From Nocardiopsis sinuspersici (GTDB lineage: Bacteria > Actinomycetota > Actinomycetes > Streptosporangiales > Streptosporangiaceae), in contig VWVT01000019.1 in assembly GCA_008638415.1 (NCBI GenBank), positions 1 through 64,000 of the forward strand: a stretch of DNA of 64,000 bases, given 5' to 3'. The translations under genes and the position numbers were made by a program. Shown here in pieces: positions 31,810 through 40,475 of the stretch (position 1 is its first letter; every line of letters starts with the position of its first letter). The notes beneath the pieces are model-generated. The model searched no databases, was not told the origin of the DNA, and worked only from the letters and a program-made list of their open reading frames with translations.

Positions 31810-33954
31810 ATGGAAGAGAACGTGCCCGCTCTCGTCTTCCTCACCGAACGGCGGCGGGCGGGAACGGGATCAGGGGAGTGGAAGCCGGACCACCGCCTGG
31901 TCGTCGGGTTCGAGCCGGGCAGGGCCGTGTCCCTCGCCCAGCTCGGCTGGCGGGATCTCGACGGTACCGAGTCGGTGGCCGGGTTCGACCCCGCCATGAC
32001 CGCCTTCACCGGTGTGCGGATCACCCCGGACGGCACCTCCCACGTGTGGCGTGGCCGCTTGGCGGAGCGGCGGTCCGACCGCACCTGCCACCGGTTCCGG
32101 GTACGGGGCGGACAGGAGCCGCGGGAGGACCTGCGGCTGCTCATCGAGGACGGCGGCGCACCGGTCGTGCGGGCCGACTGGGCCGACCGGGAGGGTGGCG
32201 GCGGCGCGGTCGTCCTCCGCACGATCGACCTGGACCGGGCCCGGTACGCGGGTGAGGTCACCGACGGGGTGCGCGAGGCGAAGGCGGGCAACGAGCACTC
32301 GTCGGCGGGCGAGGTCGCCGCCAACCTGCTCGACGACGAGAACTCCACCAAGTGGCTGTCCTGGCGCTCCGCCGACCGGGTGGAGTTCACCATGGCCGAG
32401 CCCGTCCGCATCCGGCACTACGCCCTGGTCTCCGCCAACGACTTCGCCGACCGCGACCCCCGCGACTGGGAGCTCAGGGGGTCAGCCGACGGACGGACGT
32501 GGGTCACGCTCGACACCCGCTCCGACGAGTTCTTCCCCGGGCGGCACCTCTCCCGCGACTTCCACGTGACCGGTACCGCGGCGGACACGCCCTACCGGTA
32601 CCTGCGCCTGGAGATCACCCGCAACTGCGGCGGCTCCCAGATCCAGCTCAGCCGGGTGCGGTTCTTCTCCGCGGACCGCACCTGCACCTACGAGGCCTTC
32701 ACGGGACACCGCTACACGGCGGGGGAGGCGCCGACACCGTACGCCGGGACCGCCGCCGACCTGGTGTCCGACGTGCCGAACACCGTCGGGAGCTGGCGGT
32801 CCTACCTGGCCGAGTACAGCGCCGACATGCTGCGCGTCCTGGACGAGGACGAGCTCCTCACCACCACGGAGGAACAGCGCTCCGCCTCCTGGCTGGGCCA
32901 CGACGGCGCCGACGAGGAACAGATCGCGGCCCTGGAGGAGCGGCTCGGCACACGGCTGCCGTCCGGCTACCGCTCCTTCCTCGCCGCGTCCGACGGCTGG
33001 AGCACCATGGGCGCGTTCATGTACAGCCTGCGTACCACCGCCTCCGTCGGCTGGCTGGACGACTTCCGGGACGAGCACGCGCTGGACGAGGACCACCTGA
33101 AGCACGAGGGGCTGGTCGGGCCGGTGCTGCTGGTCTCGGACGAGGGCGACGCCCAGTACTGGCTGCTGGACGCGGGCGACGTCTCTCCCGACGGCGAGTG
33201 GGCCGCCTACGTGTGGGCGAGCTGGTATCCGGGACTGGGCGGGCGCCACCGGTCCTTCGCCGACCTGGTCGACCACGAACGCGCCTCGTTCGAGGAACTG
33301 AGCGGGTCGGAGGGGCGTCCGGTGCGCCCGAAGGGGGCCGAGGAGCTCCTGGACCAGGGGCGCCGTGCGGCGCTGCGCGGCCGGGTGGACGAGGCCCTGG
33401 ACGCCTTCCGGCGGGCCGAGGAGAAGGGGTCGGGCGCCGCCGCCTACCTGAGGGTGGTGCTCTCGGCCTTCCTCGACGTCCGCGGGACCCATCACAGACT
33501 GCGCGGCCTGCTGGCCCGTCCCCACGTGGTGGCCGAGATCGGCACCGAGCAGGTGAACACCGAGGCGGTCGCGCTCTTCCTGCGCAGCGCCGGCCTGGAC
33601 ACACCCGGCCGCGCGGCTCACGCTGTGCGCGTCCTGGACGAGACGATGCCCGGTTCCGGCCTGCCGTCGACCGACCGGGAGCGGGAGGCCTGGCTCGCCG
33701 AGCACCGTATTCCGGAGGCGCCCGCCTTCGAGCGCGCCCTGGACTCGGCACGCGCACTGGCGTCCCGCGGCGCCACCGACGACGCCTGGGCCGTCATCGA
33801 GGAGGCCCTGACCGAGTGGTATCCGGTGTCACCCAACCGGATCGCTCCGGTGGCGCTGCTCACCGACCCCGCCCTTCACGGGGTGGTCACCCGTCGACGG
33901 GCGCGTGAGGTGGTGTTCACCCCGCGGGGCGGACACGCCTCTCCCAGCGCATGA
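31810..33954 (+). CDS. Discoidin (F5/8C) plus SUKH domain fusion protein
   Basis: A 714-residue protein with an unusual order. An unrecognised N-terminal domain (1-150) is followed by an F5/8 type C (discoidin) domain at about 158-297 (NLLDDENSTKWLSWRSADRV, DWELRGSADGRTWVTLDTRS, YRYLRLEITRN). Next is a SMI1/KNR4 SUKH domain at about 370-500 (ALEERLGTRLPSGYRSFLAA), then a TPR-like helical tail. No signal peptide, so the sugar- or lipid-binding discoidin fold is apparently cytoplasmic. It is divergent from another SUKH protein. The role is unknown; an immunity or scaffolding function is a guess. Confidence 0.75.
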   Translation: MEENVPALVFLTERRRAGTGSGEWKPDHRLVVGFEPGRAVSLAQLGWRDLDGTESVAGFDPAMTAFTGVRITPDGTSHVWRGRLAERRSDRTCHRFRVRGGQEPREDLRLLIEDGGAPVVRADWADREGGGGAVVLRTIDLDRARYAGEVTDGVREAKAGNEHSSAGEVAANLLDDENSTKWLSWRSADRVEFTMAEPVRIRHYALVSANDFADRDPRDWELRGSADGRTWVTLDTRSDEFFPGRHLSRDFHVTGTAADTPYRYLRLEITRNCGGSQIQLSRVRFFSADRTCTYEAFTGHRYTAGEAPTPYAGTAADLVSDVPNTVGSWRSYLAEYSADMLRVLDEDELLTTTEEQRSASWLGHDGADEEQIAALEERLGTRLPSGYRSFLAASDGWSTMGAFMYSLRTTASVGWLDDFRDEHALDEDHLKHEGLVGPVLLVSDEGDAQYWLLDAGDVSPDGEWAAYVWASWYPGLGGRHRSFADLVDHERASFEELSGSEGRPVRPKGAEELLDQGRRAALRGRVDEALDAFRRAEEKGSGAAAYLRVVLSAFLDVRGTHHRLRGLLARPHVVAEIGTEQVNTEAVALFLRSAGLDTPGRAAHAVRVLDETMPGSGLPSTDREREAWLAEHRIPEAPAFERALDSARALASRGATDDAWAVIEEALTEWYPVSPNRIAPVALLTDPALHGVVTRRRAREVVFTPRGGHASPSA

Positions 33955-34242
33955 GCCGGGGGCGGTGCCGGACACGTGGAGGGGAGCCGAGCCGGGAGCC
34001 GTGGGCTCCGGTGGATGCCGGGACCGGGGCGGCCGTCGTCCTGGCCCGGCGGGTCGCCGGGGCCACCTCGGCGGAGACGGAGGTCTGATCGCCTCCGCGC
34101 CCTCCGGTGTCCTGCTCGTGGCCGGCCGGCCGGCCCGGTTCGGCGGCGGTCCTCAGGTGGACGGCCCCGCGTGAGGGTGCGTCCTCCTCGGGCGCGCAAC
34201 CGCATCCGGATACCCGGTGCCGTCGGCCGGCGGGAGCGTGGC

Positions 34243-34284
34243 GCCTTCGGCGCCGACCCGCCGATGCGGGCCGACGCCGAAGGC
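34243..34284 (-). terminator. Hairpin terminator after the snapalysin gene
   Basis: GCCTTCGGCG (34243-34252) pairs with CGCCGAAGGC (34275-34284), with an inner CCCGC/GCGGG stem and CGAT loop. It is just downstream of the minus-strand protease stop. The rest of 33955-34311 shows no gene. Confidence 0.7.
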
Positions 34285-34311
34285 CGCTGGGCCCGGAACC
34301 GGTGCGTCCGT

Positions 34312-34887
34312 TCAGAAGCGGTCGACCAGGAGCTGGCCGTCGGTGGCGCGTTGGCCGGTCAGGCCGCTGCCGTAGTTGGCCTCGACCCGCGAGCGCTCGG
34401 AGGAGTTGGGGTAGGGGTTGGTGCAGTTCACACCGCCGGTGGAACCCGACATCAGCGACGAGCACGGGCCGGGCTTGGCGTCGGGCAGGCCCAGGCTGTG
34501 GCCGAGCTCGTGCGCGGCGATGCGCACCGCGTCGTAGCCCGCGACGGTGCCCTCGCGGCCCATCCAGACGGTGACCTGCCCGCCCGGGCGCACCGGGCCC
34601 AGGTGGGCGCGGGGCCAGCCGTTGTCGGCGACGACGCGGATCTCGGCGCGCCGTCCGGCGGAGGCCGGCTCCAGGCGAACGTTGCTGACGCTGGAGTTCC
34701 ACACGCGCACGGCCGTGGAGACGGCGGAGGTGTACTCCGCGGCCCGGCTGGCGTCGTAGTACAGGACGGTCTGGCGCAGCGACTGGGACTGCTCCGCGGG
34801 TGCCGCGGTGGCCGGTGCCGCGCCCACCAGCGTCAGCGTCAGTGCACTCAGGGCGATCAGGAGGGGCGTGAGAATGCGTCTCAGCAT
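34312..34887 (-). CDS. Secreted snapalysin-type metalloprotease (M7)
   Basis: A 191-residue exported zinc endopeptidase. The signal peptide ends near residue 29 (AAPATAAPA). The metzincin-like motif HELGHSLGLPD lies at 126-136, with His126, His130 and Asp136 as zinc ligands and Glu127 as base. The conserved SSLMSGSTGGVNCTNPYPN follows. Short size and Asp as third ligand match Streptomyces snapalysin. Streptomyces versions have a divergent LysR activator; none is intact here. Confidence 0.9.
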   Translation of the reverse strand: MLRRILTPLLIALSALTLTLVGAAPATAAPAEQSQSLRQTVLYYDASRAAEYTSAVSTAVRVWNSSVSNVRLEPASAGRRAEIRVVADNGWPRAHLGPVRPGGQVTVWMGREGTVAGYDAVRIAAHELGHSLGLPDAKPGPCSSLMSGSTGGVNCTNPYPNSSERSRVEANYGSGLTGQRATDGQLLVDRF

Positions 34888-34954
34888 GGGGGTCTCCCTG
34901 GGGGTGAGGGTGCTGATTCTTTTGGTGACCCGATGAGGTCGCCCTGATGCTATG

Positions 34955-34974
34955 TGTAGCGACGTATCGCCACA
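34955..34974. promoter_or_regulatory. Palindrome upstream of the snapalysin gene
   Basis: TGTxGCGA-CGTA-TCGCxACA is an inverted repeat with 7-base arms around a 4-base centre, 68 bases before the protease start. A regulator site is plausible; the regulator is not identified. Confidence 0.4.
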
Positions 34975-35235
34975 AGATGTGCAGAACGCCTAATTTCTCC
35001 GAACCCGCGGCCGGTGGACGGGAAGCTGCGGACCGCGCCCTGCCGCGGCCGCGGCAGGCCGAGCAGGCGCATGCCCCCTTCGCCCTGGCGGCGCGTGAGG
35101 TGCTCTCCCGCCCACCGGTCCTCTTGGAGGCGGAAAGGTCGTGGCTCGCCGTCCGGGTCCGGGTGCCCGGCGACGAACAGGACCGGCTCCAGGAGGACCC
35201 CCGACGCCCACCAGGCGGGGCGAGACCGTTTCCGG

Positions 35236-35630
35236 ACCACGGAGGTGCCGGCCCGCGACACCCCGTGGTCGACGGCCGCGGGGATCCGAACACCCCCACC
35301 GGCCTTCGCCGAGGCGGCCCAGGCGCTCTGCCCGGTGGCCTCCAAGCTGAGGCTGGCCGGCAAGCAGGCTCCGGGCGCGGCTACGCCGTCATGCCGCTGG
35401 AGGGCCTGTGGCGGGCCGAGGACATGGACGCCCTCACGCGGTCGCGCGACAAGTCGCGGTGGGACCGGGCGCTGATGGCCATGGTCCCGGACCGGAGCGC
35501 CCAGGACGTGTCCGCCGGCGTCGTCGAACGGGCCCGGACGAGCACCGGGTCCGCCGCCGCACCTCCTGGACCCACTGGAGTCGCCGCCGCCAGGTCCGGT
35601 CCCGAGCCGGCCCCCCTGCCGCCTGGCCGT
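35236..35630 (+). pseudogene. GyrI-like small-molecule-binding protein, multiply frameshifted
   Basis: Three frames in succession carry pieces of a GyrI-like protein: VVDGRGDPNTP (near 35265), AFAEAAQALCPVASKLRLAG (near 35300) and YAVMPLEGLWRAEDMDALTR with DKSRWDRALMAMVPD (35384-35500). At least two frameshifts separate them. The N-terminus is missing and the C-terminal strand set is not found before the next gene. GyrI-like proteins are about 200 residues. The stretch 34990-35230 upstream shows no other clear gene. Confidence 0.65.
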
Positions 35631-35697
35631 CTGCTCTGCCTGGGCGCACCCGATCACGTGAGTACGGAGTCCGGGACCCAGGGGGTGCGACCCCGTG

Positions 35698-36201
35698 TCA
35701 CGGCAACGAGCGCGTGAACCACACCACCTCACCGCTGTCCTCCGTGGAGACGTGGTCCCGTCCGAACCCGAGCTTCTCAAGGACACGGATCGACGGTGTG
35801 TTCCATGCGCCGACGGTCGACCAGAGCCTCCTCCGCCCGGTCGCCACAGCGGCATCGAGCACCGCTCCGGCCGCCTCGGTGGCGTAGCCGCGCCCATGCA
35901 CGCGCTGGAACAACTCATACGCGATCTCGGGCTCCTCCACGGTGGAGCGGCCGATGACCAACCCGCAGTAGCCGATGAAGTCGCCTTCGTCGCGGCGCTG
36001 GACGGGCAGCAGGGCGATCCCCGTCGTCGCCGTCGCGGCGAGCTGCTTCGCGATGCCCGTCCGGGTGTGCTCGACCGTGGGCGTCCCGTTGCCGCGTTCG
36101 GCGAGGAGGGCGCAGAACTCGGCGGCATCCGACTCGGCCCACGGCCGCAGTATCAGCCGCTCGGTCTCAAGGTGGAACGGCATCGTCTCGTATGTGGACA
36201 T
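35698..36201 (-). CDS. GNAT-family N-acetyltransferase (RimJ/RimL type)
   Basis: A 167-residue acetyltransferase of the RimJ/RimL group: FHLETERLILRPWAESDAAE at the start, FIGYCGLVIG, then the acetyl-CoA loop RVHGRGYATEAAGAVLDAAV and the end SIRVLEKLGFGRDH. Such enzymes acetylate protein N-termini, small amines or antibiotics; the acceptor is unknown. The ATG at 36201 is preferred; a GTG six codons earlier (36219) is possible. The 439 bases upstream (36220-36658) hold nothing I can call. Confidence 0.85.
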   Translation of the reverse strand: MSTYETMPFHLETERLILRPWAESDAAEFCALLAERGNGTPTVEHTRTGIAKQLAATATTGIALLPVQRRDEGDFIGYCGLVIGRSTVEEPEIAYELFQRVHGRGYATEAAGAVLDAAVATGRRRLWSTVGAWNTPSIRVLEKLGFGRDHVSTEDSGEVVWFTRSLP

Positions 36202-36658
36202 GTCCTTACTCTGCCCCACGGGTCATCACGGACCGCGGTCGGAGTACCGGATCCGCCCCAGGGCGGGGGACCCGGACATCCGAGGCGGGCGATGTATGGC
36301 GGAGGAACCCCGGGTCGGCGAGACCCGCGGGCCTGTGGCCGGAGCCTGCTCCGCCAAGTCCCACGGGGTCGGGGAGGCGGTGCCCATGCCCCGCACACCG
36401 CTGTCTTCCCGAGCCCGGTCGCGTCGTACGAGCCGGCATCCCTTCGCCCGGCGGCCCCGCGGAAGACACGCTCCTCCGGCATTCCCAACCCACCTCGAGA
36501 TGGCAGAGCCCGGCCGCTGACGTACGGCAGAGGCCGACCGGCTCCGACCGACGAGTAGGCCGGCGAGGTGCGGCGGCCGAGGTCACCCCTGTGCGCTGCT
36601 GCACGCCTTTCGCCATGGGCGCGCGGCGTGCGACCGGCTCCGGCCGAGGTCGCCCCCG

Positions 36659-37000
36659 TCAGCTGGCCGGGTCGTACTGGAACTGCCGGACCTCCTGCGA
36701 GCAGCGGCAGGCGGCGGCGATCTTCGCGGCCCACTCGAGTGCCGCCTCCCGCGAGGGCAGCTCGAGAACGGTGTAGCCGCCGGTGGGCACCCCGTGCCCT
36801 GGGTGCGTGCCCTCGGTGACGGTGCCGTCACCGGACACGAGCACCGGGTCCACGTCCTCATCGATCCCGCCGCCGAAGACGTACACGCCCGCCGCCTTGG
36901 CCTCGTCGATGACGGCATGCGAGGCTTCGACCACCGCATCGAGGTCCTCCTCGGGGAACACCATGGCCTCACCGGGGAACGAGATCAGGTACTTCGTCAT
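36659..37000 (-). CDS. YCII-related domain protein
   Basis: A 113-residue protein with the ferredoxin-like YCII/DGPF fold: MTKYLISFPGEAMVFPEEDL at the start, GVYVFGGGIDEDVDP in the middle, VPTGGYTVLELPSREAALEW at the end. Such proteins are often paired with ECF sigma factors and may be small-molecule enzymes or sensors. The ATG at 37000 has GGAGG ten bases upstream. A broken YCII fragment elsewhere (11.8 kb) is unrelated in position. Confidence 0.82.
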   Translation of the reverse strand: MTKYLISFPGEAMVFPEEDLDAVVEASHAVIDEAKAAGVYVFGGGIDEDVDPVLVSGDGTVTEGTHPGHGVPTGGYTVLELPSREAALEWAAKIAAACRCSQEVRQFQYDPAS

Positions 37001-37146
37001 CCGAGAACTCCTCCGCTTCGGCGGCGCCATCCGTCGGCCCCTCACCGCGGCACCGCTCTGGTGCCGACCCGATTATGGCTCCGGCGTTCGGCATGTGGTC
37101 AAGGTAGAGCGTCGCGACCTGCGGTGCTGGCGTGTCGGATCGTCGA

Positions 37147-37176
37147 GCCGGCGACCCGGCCGGCCGGGTCGCCGGC
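37147..37176. repeat. Perfect 30-base palindrome
   Basis: Arms GCCGGCGACCCGGCC (37147-37161) and its exact reverse complement (37162-37176) meet with no spacer. It lies between the YCII gene and the mobile-element repeat at 37232. It could be a cruciform or terminator, or an old recombination site. No gene adjoins it on the plus strand. Confidence 0.6.
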
Positions 37177-37231
37177 GCCTCTGGTGAGGGACACGGGGTG
37201 CCCACGGCCGGGAACCGCGGGGCCACGGAAC

Positions 37232-37362
37232 GGCAGAATGCTCCGCGAAGTGCCCCTACACCCGTACTGGACCTTGCGCTGGGGAGCGCACACGGAGCAC
37301 TTCAGGGTCGGATCCGGGACTGGCGCCTCGTCTGCTCGAGTCGCAAGCCCCATCTGACCTGG
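37232..37362. repeat. Copy A of a 131-base att-adjacent repeat
   Basis: This stretch aligns without gaps to 61943-62073 (about 80% identity, counted by eye). Copy B lies directly beside the tRNA-Arg gene used as integration site. Here the similarity ends at TGACCTGG (37355-37362), where the sequence passes into the tail of an Rhs Hint domain. It is thus a vestige of an integrated element, now 24.7 kb from the tRNA. Confidence 0.7.
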
Positions 37363-37370
37363 ACGAGTCG

Positions 37371-37510
37371 ATGGATTCGGTGGGCATGTGGGTGCAGGTC
37401 TTCACGGTTCAGGTCTGGACCCAGGTCGCGACGGTCCATAGTCTGATCGGTCCGGATCGTCCACACGTTCATGTGGCTTCTGAGTCGCTGGACGTCCTCA
37501 ATCACAGATT
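37371..37510 (+). pseudogene. Orphan Hint-domain tail of an Rhs toxin
   Basis: The frame WVQVFTVQVWTQVATVHSL, then HVHVASESLDVLNH, matches residues just before the toxin tip of the large Rhs protein in this window (WVQVSAVQSWTQAATVHNL, then TYYVAAGNLDTLNHN, coded at 59326-59446). Everything upstream of this Hint tail, including RHS repeats, is missing. The DNA turns AT-rich right after it, as at the intact locus, so the following ~300 bases are probably a decayed toxin tip. Confidence 0.75.
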
Positions 37511-37812
37511 GCAGCACAGAACTCGATGCAGGTTTCCTAACAGACCTCTGCTGAGATATGAGCATGGAATAATTTCACGGATGCCGAAGAATCTGTCCAT
37601 GCTCAGCTCGGAACGAAAAAGAGTCGAAGGAATGGATATTATTTGCGGGCCAGGGGGTGGAATGATAACGGGAACGTTGTTCGTGGCATTGGCTCTCCTG
37701 GCCATGGGTGCCCCGGGGGCACGGCAACCCCATGGGCGTCCATATTTTCCAAGTCCGACCGGGGAGCTCGGAAAGGGGAGATGTTGAAAAACTGGAATTG
37801 GCCCCGCTGCTC
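37511..37812 (+). other. AT-rich stretch, probable decayed toxin tip
   Basis: Between the Hint tail and the orphan immunity-like gene, composition drops well below the local GC. One frame (from about 37568) reads NFTDAEESVHAQLGTKKSRR, then GYYLRARGW, before losing sense. Its place, after a Hint tail and before a small acidic gene, is where a toxin domain belongs. I cannot assign a toxin family. Confidence 0.4.
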
Positions 37813-38223
37813 ATGAGGTCAGTTATATTCCCCATGTTTTCTTCAATGGATCCTCCAATCGGATTGGTGGATATCCTTCGAAGGGTGCCAGAAAACAACT
37901 GGAAATGGGTTCTTCTTGATTTTGATGGTGTTGGAACCATGCCTCGTGGTATGACTTTCCAGAAACTGGAAGAGGAATTGATAGACGGGGAGGGGTGGGT
38001 GGATCTTGACTGGATGGAAGTCAAGGCTTTTTCCGAGAGTCTTCAGAGGGAAATTGACATGAGGATTGTTGCTGTCGACTGGGATTCTTATGTTGAATTC
38101 GACACCTTCATTGATTCAGATTTCTATGTGGCCATCGAGGCAAGGGACAGTGGCGAGTGGGAGGTTTGGGAAAGAGCGGTAGAAGGTTTTGTGGGGTCGT
38201 TGGCGGATGCCTACCTGCCATGA
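37813..38223 (+). CDS. Orphan immunity-like protein
   Basis: A 136-residue acidic protein coded by AT-rich DNA unlike the surrounding chromosome. It opens MRSVIFPMFSSMDPPIGLVD and has aromatic/acidic stretches (WKWVLLDFDGVG, GEGWVDLDWMEVKAFSESLQ, AIEARDSGEWEVWERAVEGF). No named Imm family is recognised, but size, acidity, composition and position behind an Rhs Hint tail fit an immunity gene left behind. The ATG overlaps the TGA of an 11-codon frame (ATG at 37782) preceded by GGGGAG, suggesting coupled translation. Confidence 0.6.
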   Translation: MRSVIFPMFSSMDPPIGLVDILRRVPENNWKWVLLDFDGVGTMPRGMTFQKLEEELIDGEGWVDLDWMEVKAFSESLQREIDMRIVAVDWDSYVEFDTFIDSDFYVAIEARDSGEWEVWERAVEGFVGSLADAYLP

Positions 38224-38597
38224 GCACGAGCGGGGTATCGCTGTGTGGTGGGTGTGATGAGGAGCCTGGGTGTATCGAGCGTTTCATCGCTTGACTGGGC
38301 TCCTGTCGCGGATTGAACGCGCGTTGCGGGAACAGGGTCTCGAACTTCCTGTCCGTGCTCGACAGCGCCTACAACCTGTCCTGATACAAGCACCTGGCCA
38401 AGCACACCCGTGGCGCCGGAGAGGAACACCGAGGCGTTCGTTCTCGGTCGCCCCGTCAGGTTCGCTGGGCTGTCTCCGACCACGTTGCGCGGACTCCGTT
38501 ACGGTGACGTGTCCTCGCCAAAGCTGCCTGAAAGGTGCCTTGTGCGACACGTTGGCAAGATGGGAGTCTTGCTTTGTAGGTTAATGTCGATGTTCCT

Positions 38598-38834
38598 GTG
38601 TACCATCCTGCCCGGAGCCTCCGTTTTTCTTGGGAAGAAGGGTTCGATATCGAAGTGGTGGTTGGCTGCCAGGATGTTCTCATAAGGGCAAACAGGGCGG
38701 GCTTGGTTTCGGTTGCCCGGCATCTGCTTGCCCTTGCCCAGGATGAGGTTCCTGTGGACTCTCATGTGCATTTGCCTGCGGGACAGGAGATCGAATCAGA
38801 CATTGACGTGGTAATTGAACGCGCGGCAGACTGA
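38598..38834 (+). CDS. Imm32-like immunity protein
   Basis: A 78-residue protein: LRFSWEEGFDIEVVVGC, then VLIRANRAGLVSVARHLLAL, AQDEVPVDSHVHLPAG and DIDVVIERA. This matches my memory of the Imm32 family (strand, ANRxGLxSLAxHLLTLAQ helix, SHxHL, final strand). Imm32 proteins protect against polymorphic toxins. The start is a GTG with no strong ribosome binding site. No toxin gene adjoins it, so it is a further orphan. The 374 bases before it hold no convincing gene. Confidence 0.55.
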   Translation: MYHPARSLRFSWEEGFDIEVVVGCQDVLIRANRAGLVSVARHLLALAQDEVPVDSHVHLPAGQEIESDIDVVIERAAD

Positions 38835-39137
38835 CAAATACTTGGTTCTGGAGGTCTCCTCTTGGATGCTTCTCCCCGGCCGCGGGCCTCCAGCCGTTGC
38901 GGTGTGCGGTATCGGCCCTTGTCCGAGGGTGAGGCCCGGGGCCGGGCACGGTTTTTTGAACGGGCCAGGTCACAACGCCAGATCCTGGCCGAAGCGGCCT
39001 GCACCGCTTCATCGAAGAGGTCGGCCCCGCTCTCGTCGCGGATGGTAGACCGACGGGCCCTCCTTGACAGGTTGACCGCATGCTTCACCTTCCACCTGAT
39101 CGCTGACGCTGGTCAGCGGTCAGGTGGGTACTGGTGG

Positions 39138-39530
39138 TCAGCCCGCTAGCTGTCGCTGTAGCGTTGAGGCGTCGTGCAGGGCCGTCATCTGGGCGAACCG
39201 TCCGTCACGGACCCGGTAGATGGCGTACTCGACGATCTCGAACGCGGCACCGGTGGGAGCCACGCCGAGCCACTCCTTCACAGGGGTACCGGTGTTGATC
39301 GCACGGACGGCCGCGCGGTCACCGTCGACGAGGAACTCCCGAACCTCCCAGCGGAAGTCCGGAACCGCGTCGATGTCCGCTTTCAGGACCGCGATGACAT
39401 CGTTCCGTGTACTCGGCTCGCCGTTGAGGACGACCTCGTCGCGGATGAACTCGTCCATATCGTCGAACTTGTGGGCGTTGAGCTTCTCGACGTAACGGCG
39501 GTAGAACTCGTGGATGTCAAAACCCGCCAT
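39138..39530 (-). CDS. SnoaL-like NTF2-fold protein
   Basis: A 130-residue NTF2-like protein of the SnoaL/ester cyclase group: FDIHEFYRRYVEKLNAHKFD, then DAVPDFRWEVREFLVDGDRA, RAINTGTPVKEWLG and FEIVEYAIYRVRDGRFAQM. Members include polyketide cyclases and many uncharacterised enzymes. It lies behind an SDR gene on the same strand (119-base gap). The AT-moderate stretch 38835-39137 before it contains no gene I can support. Confidence 0.85.
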   Translation of the reverse strand: MAGFDIHEFYRRYVEKLNAHKFDDMDEFIRDEVVLNGEPSTRNDVIAVLKADIDAVPDFRWEVREFLVDGDRAAVRAINTGTPVKEWLGVAPTGAAFEIVEYAIYRVRDGRFAQMTALHDASTLQRQLAG

Positions 39531-39649
39531 GATGATTTCCTCTCTGTGTCCCGGTCAGGGCCGTATTCGGATCCTGATGGCTTTCGGCGCGCTCACCAGA
39601 ATGGCCGTGGAGACCGTCGCCGCTGAACTTCCCTGGGGTCCCCAGGGGC

Positions 39650-40336
39650 CTACCAGGGCAGCTCACCGTTCTCGTCCTGGAAGGTCCCCGTCGGGCCGTC
39701 CGCGTCGAGGGTCGCCAACCGCACGACGGCCCTGGCGCTCTCCTCGGGCGGCCTTCCGATCCCGAAGGCCGCGGTCATGTCCGTGGCGGTGGTGCCCGGC
39801 TCCAGCGCGTTGAACTTGATGCCCGGCTGGGACTTGGCGTACTGGACCGTCAGCATGGTGGCCGCCGCCTTGGACGCGGAGTAGAGAGCGAGCGGCAGGT
39901 GGAACTCGGGCCGTTCGGGGTTGGTCACCGCCCAGAACGATCCGGCACTGCTCGACAAGGTGACGACGGTGGGGTTGGCGGACTTTCGCAGCAGGGGCAG
40001 CGCCGCCTCCGTGACCCGCACGATCCCCACCGCGTTCGTGTCGAAGGAGCGCAGGGCCGAGGGGCCGTCGATGTCTCCGGCCGCCAGGATGCCCGCGTTG
40101 TTCACCAGGACGTCGAGCCGGCCCTCGGCCGCACCGATCGCCGCCAGCGCCTCCTTCACCGACGCGTCGTCGGTCACGTCGAGCCGCACGAACCGTGCTC
40201 CGATCTCCGCTGCGGCCTTCTCGCCCCGCTCGGTGTCGCGCGCACCGATGTAGACGACGTGGCCCAGTTCCAGAAGTTGCCTCGCGGTCTCGAAACCGAT
40301 GCCCCTGTTGGCCCCGGTGATCAGCGTGATGGTCAT
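39650..40336 (-). CDS. SDR oxidoreductase, carbonyl-reductase-like
   Basis: A 228-residue classical SDR: TGANRGIG near residue 7, DVTDDASVKEAL, VNNAGI, the catalytic Ser in VVTLSSSAGSF, and YSASKAA as the Tyr/Lys pair, then ALEPGTTATDM. Likely NADPH-dependent. It is divergent from an XRE regulator gene across 139 bases, which is the usual layout of MmyB-like regulators and the SDR they control. Confidence 0.9.
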   Translation of the reverse strand: MTITLITGANRGIGFETARQLLELGHVVYIGARDTERGEKAAAEIGARFVRLDVTDDASVKEALAAIGAAEGRLDVLVNNAGILAAGDIDGPSALRSFDTNAVGIVRVTEAALPLLRKSANPTVVTLSSSAGSFWAVTNPERPEFHLPLALYSASKAAATMLTVQYAKSQPGIKFNALEPGTTATDMTAAFGIGRPPEESARAVVRLATLDADGPTGTFQDENGELPW

Positions 40337-40475
40337 GGGTCTCCTCCCGAGATACGCGGCCCGAACGGACCGTTGGACACGCTAGGAGGAGGCGCGCCCC
40401 CGGCCCAGAGCCCTGCCGAGCCGGGGGTGCGACAGGACCCCCTCTATCCGCCTTGCGGCGATCTAGGCTGATCAC

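Noticed and set aside
34990..35230. Minus-strand coding-like stretch (GHPDPDGEPRPFRLQEDRW)
   Set aside because: Suggestive, but it lies opposite a decaying region, has no start or stop context, and matches no family I know.
36220..36658. Several open frames of 130-190 codons
   Set aside because: All are overlapping shadows with no ribosome binding site or domain; I see nothing supportable in this stretch.
38762..39088. Minus-strand frame of 108 codons between Imm32-like and SnoaL genes
   Set aside because: No start signal, no family, and it overlaps the end of the Imm32-like gene; mixed composition suggests chance.
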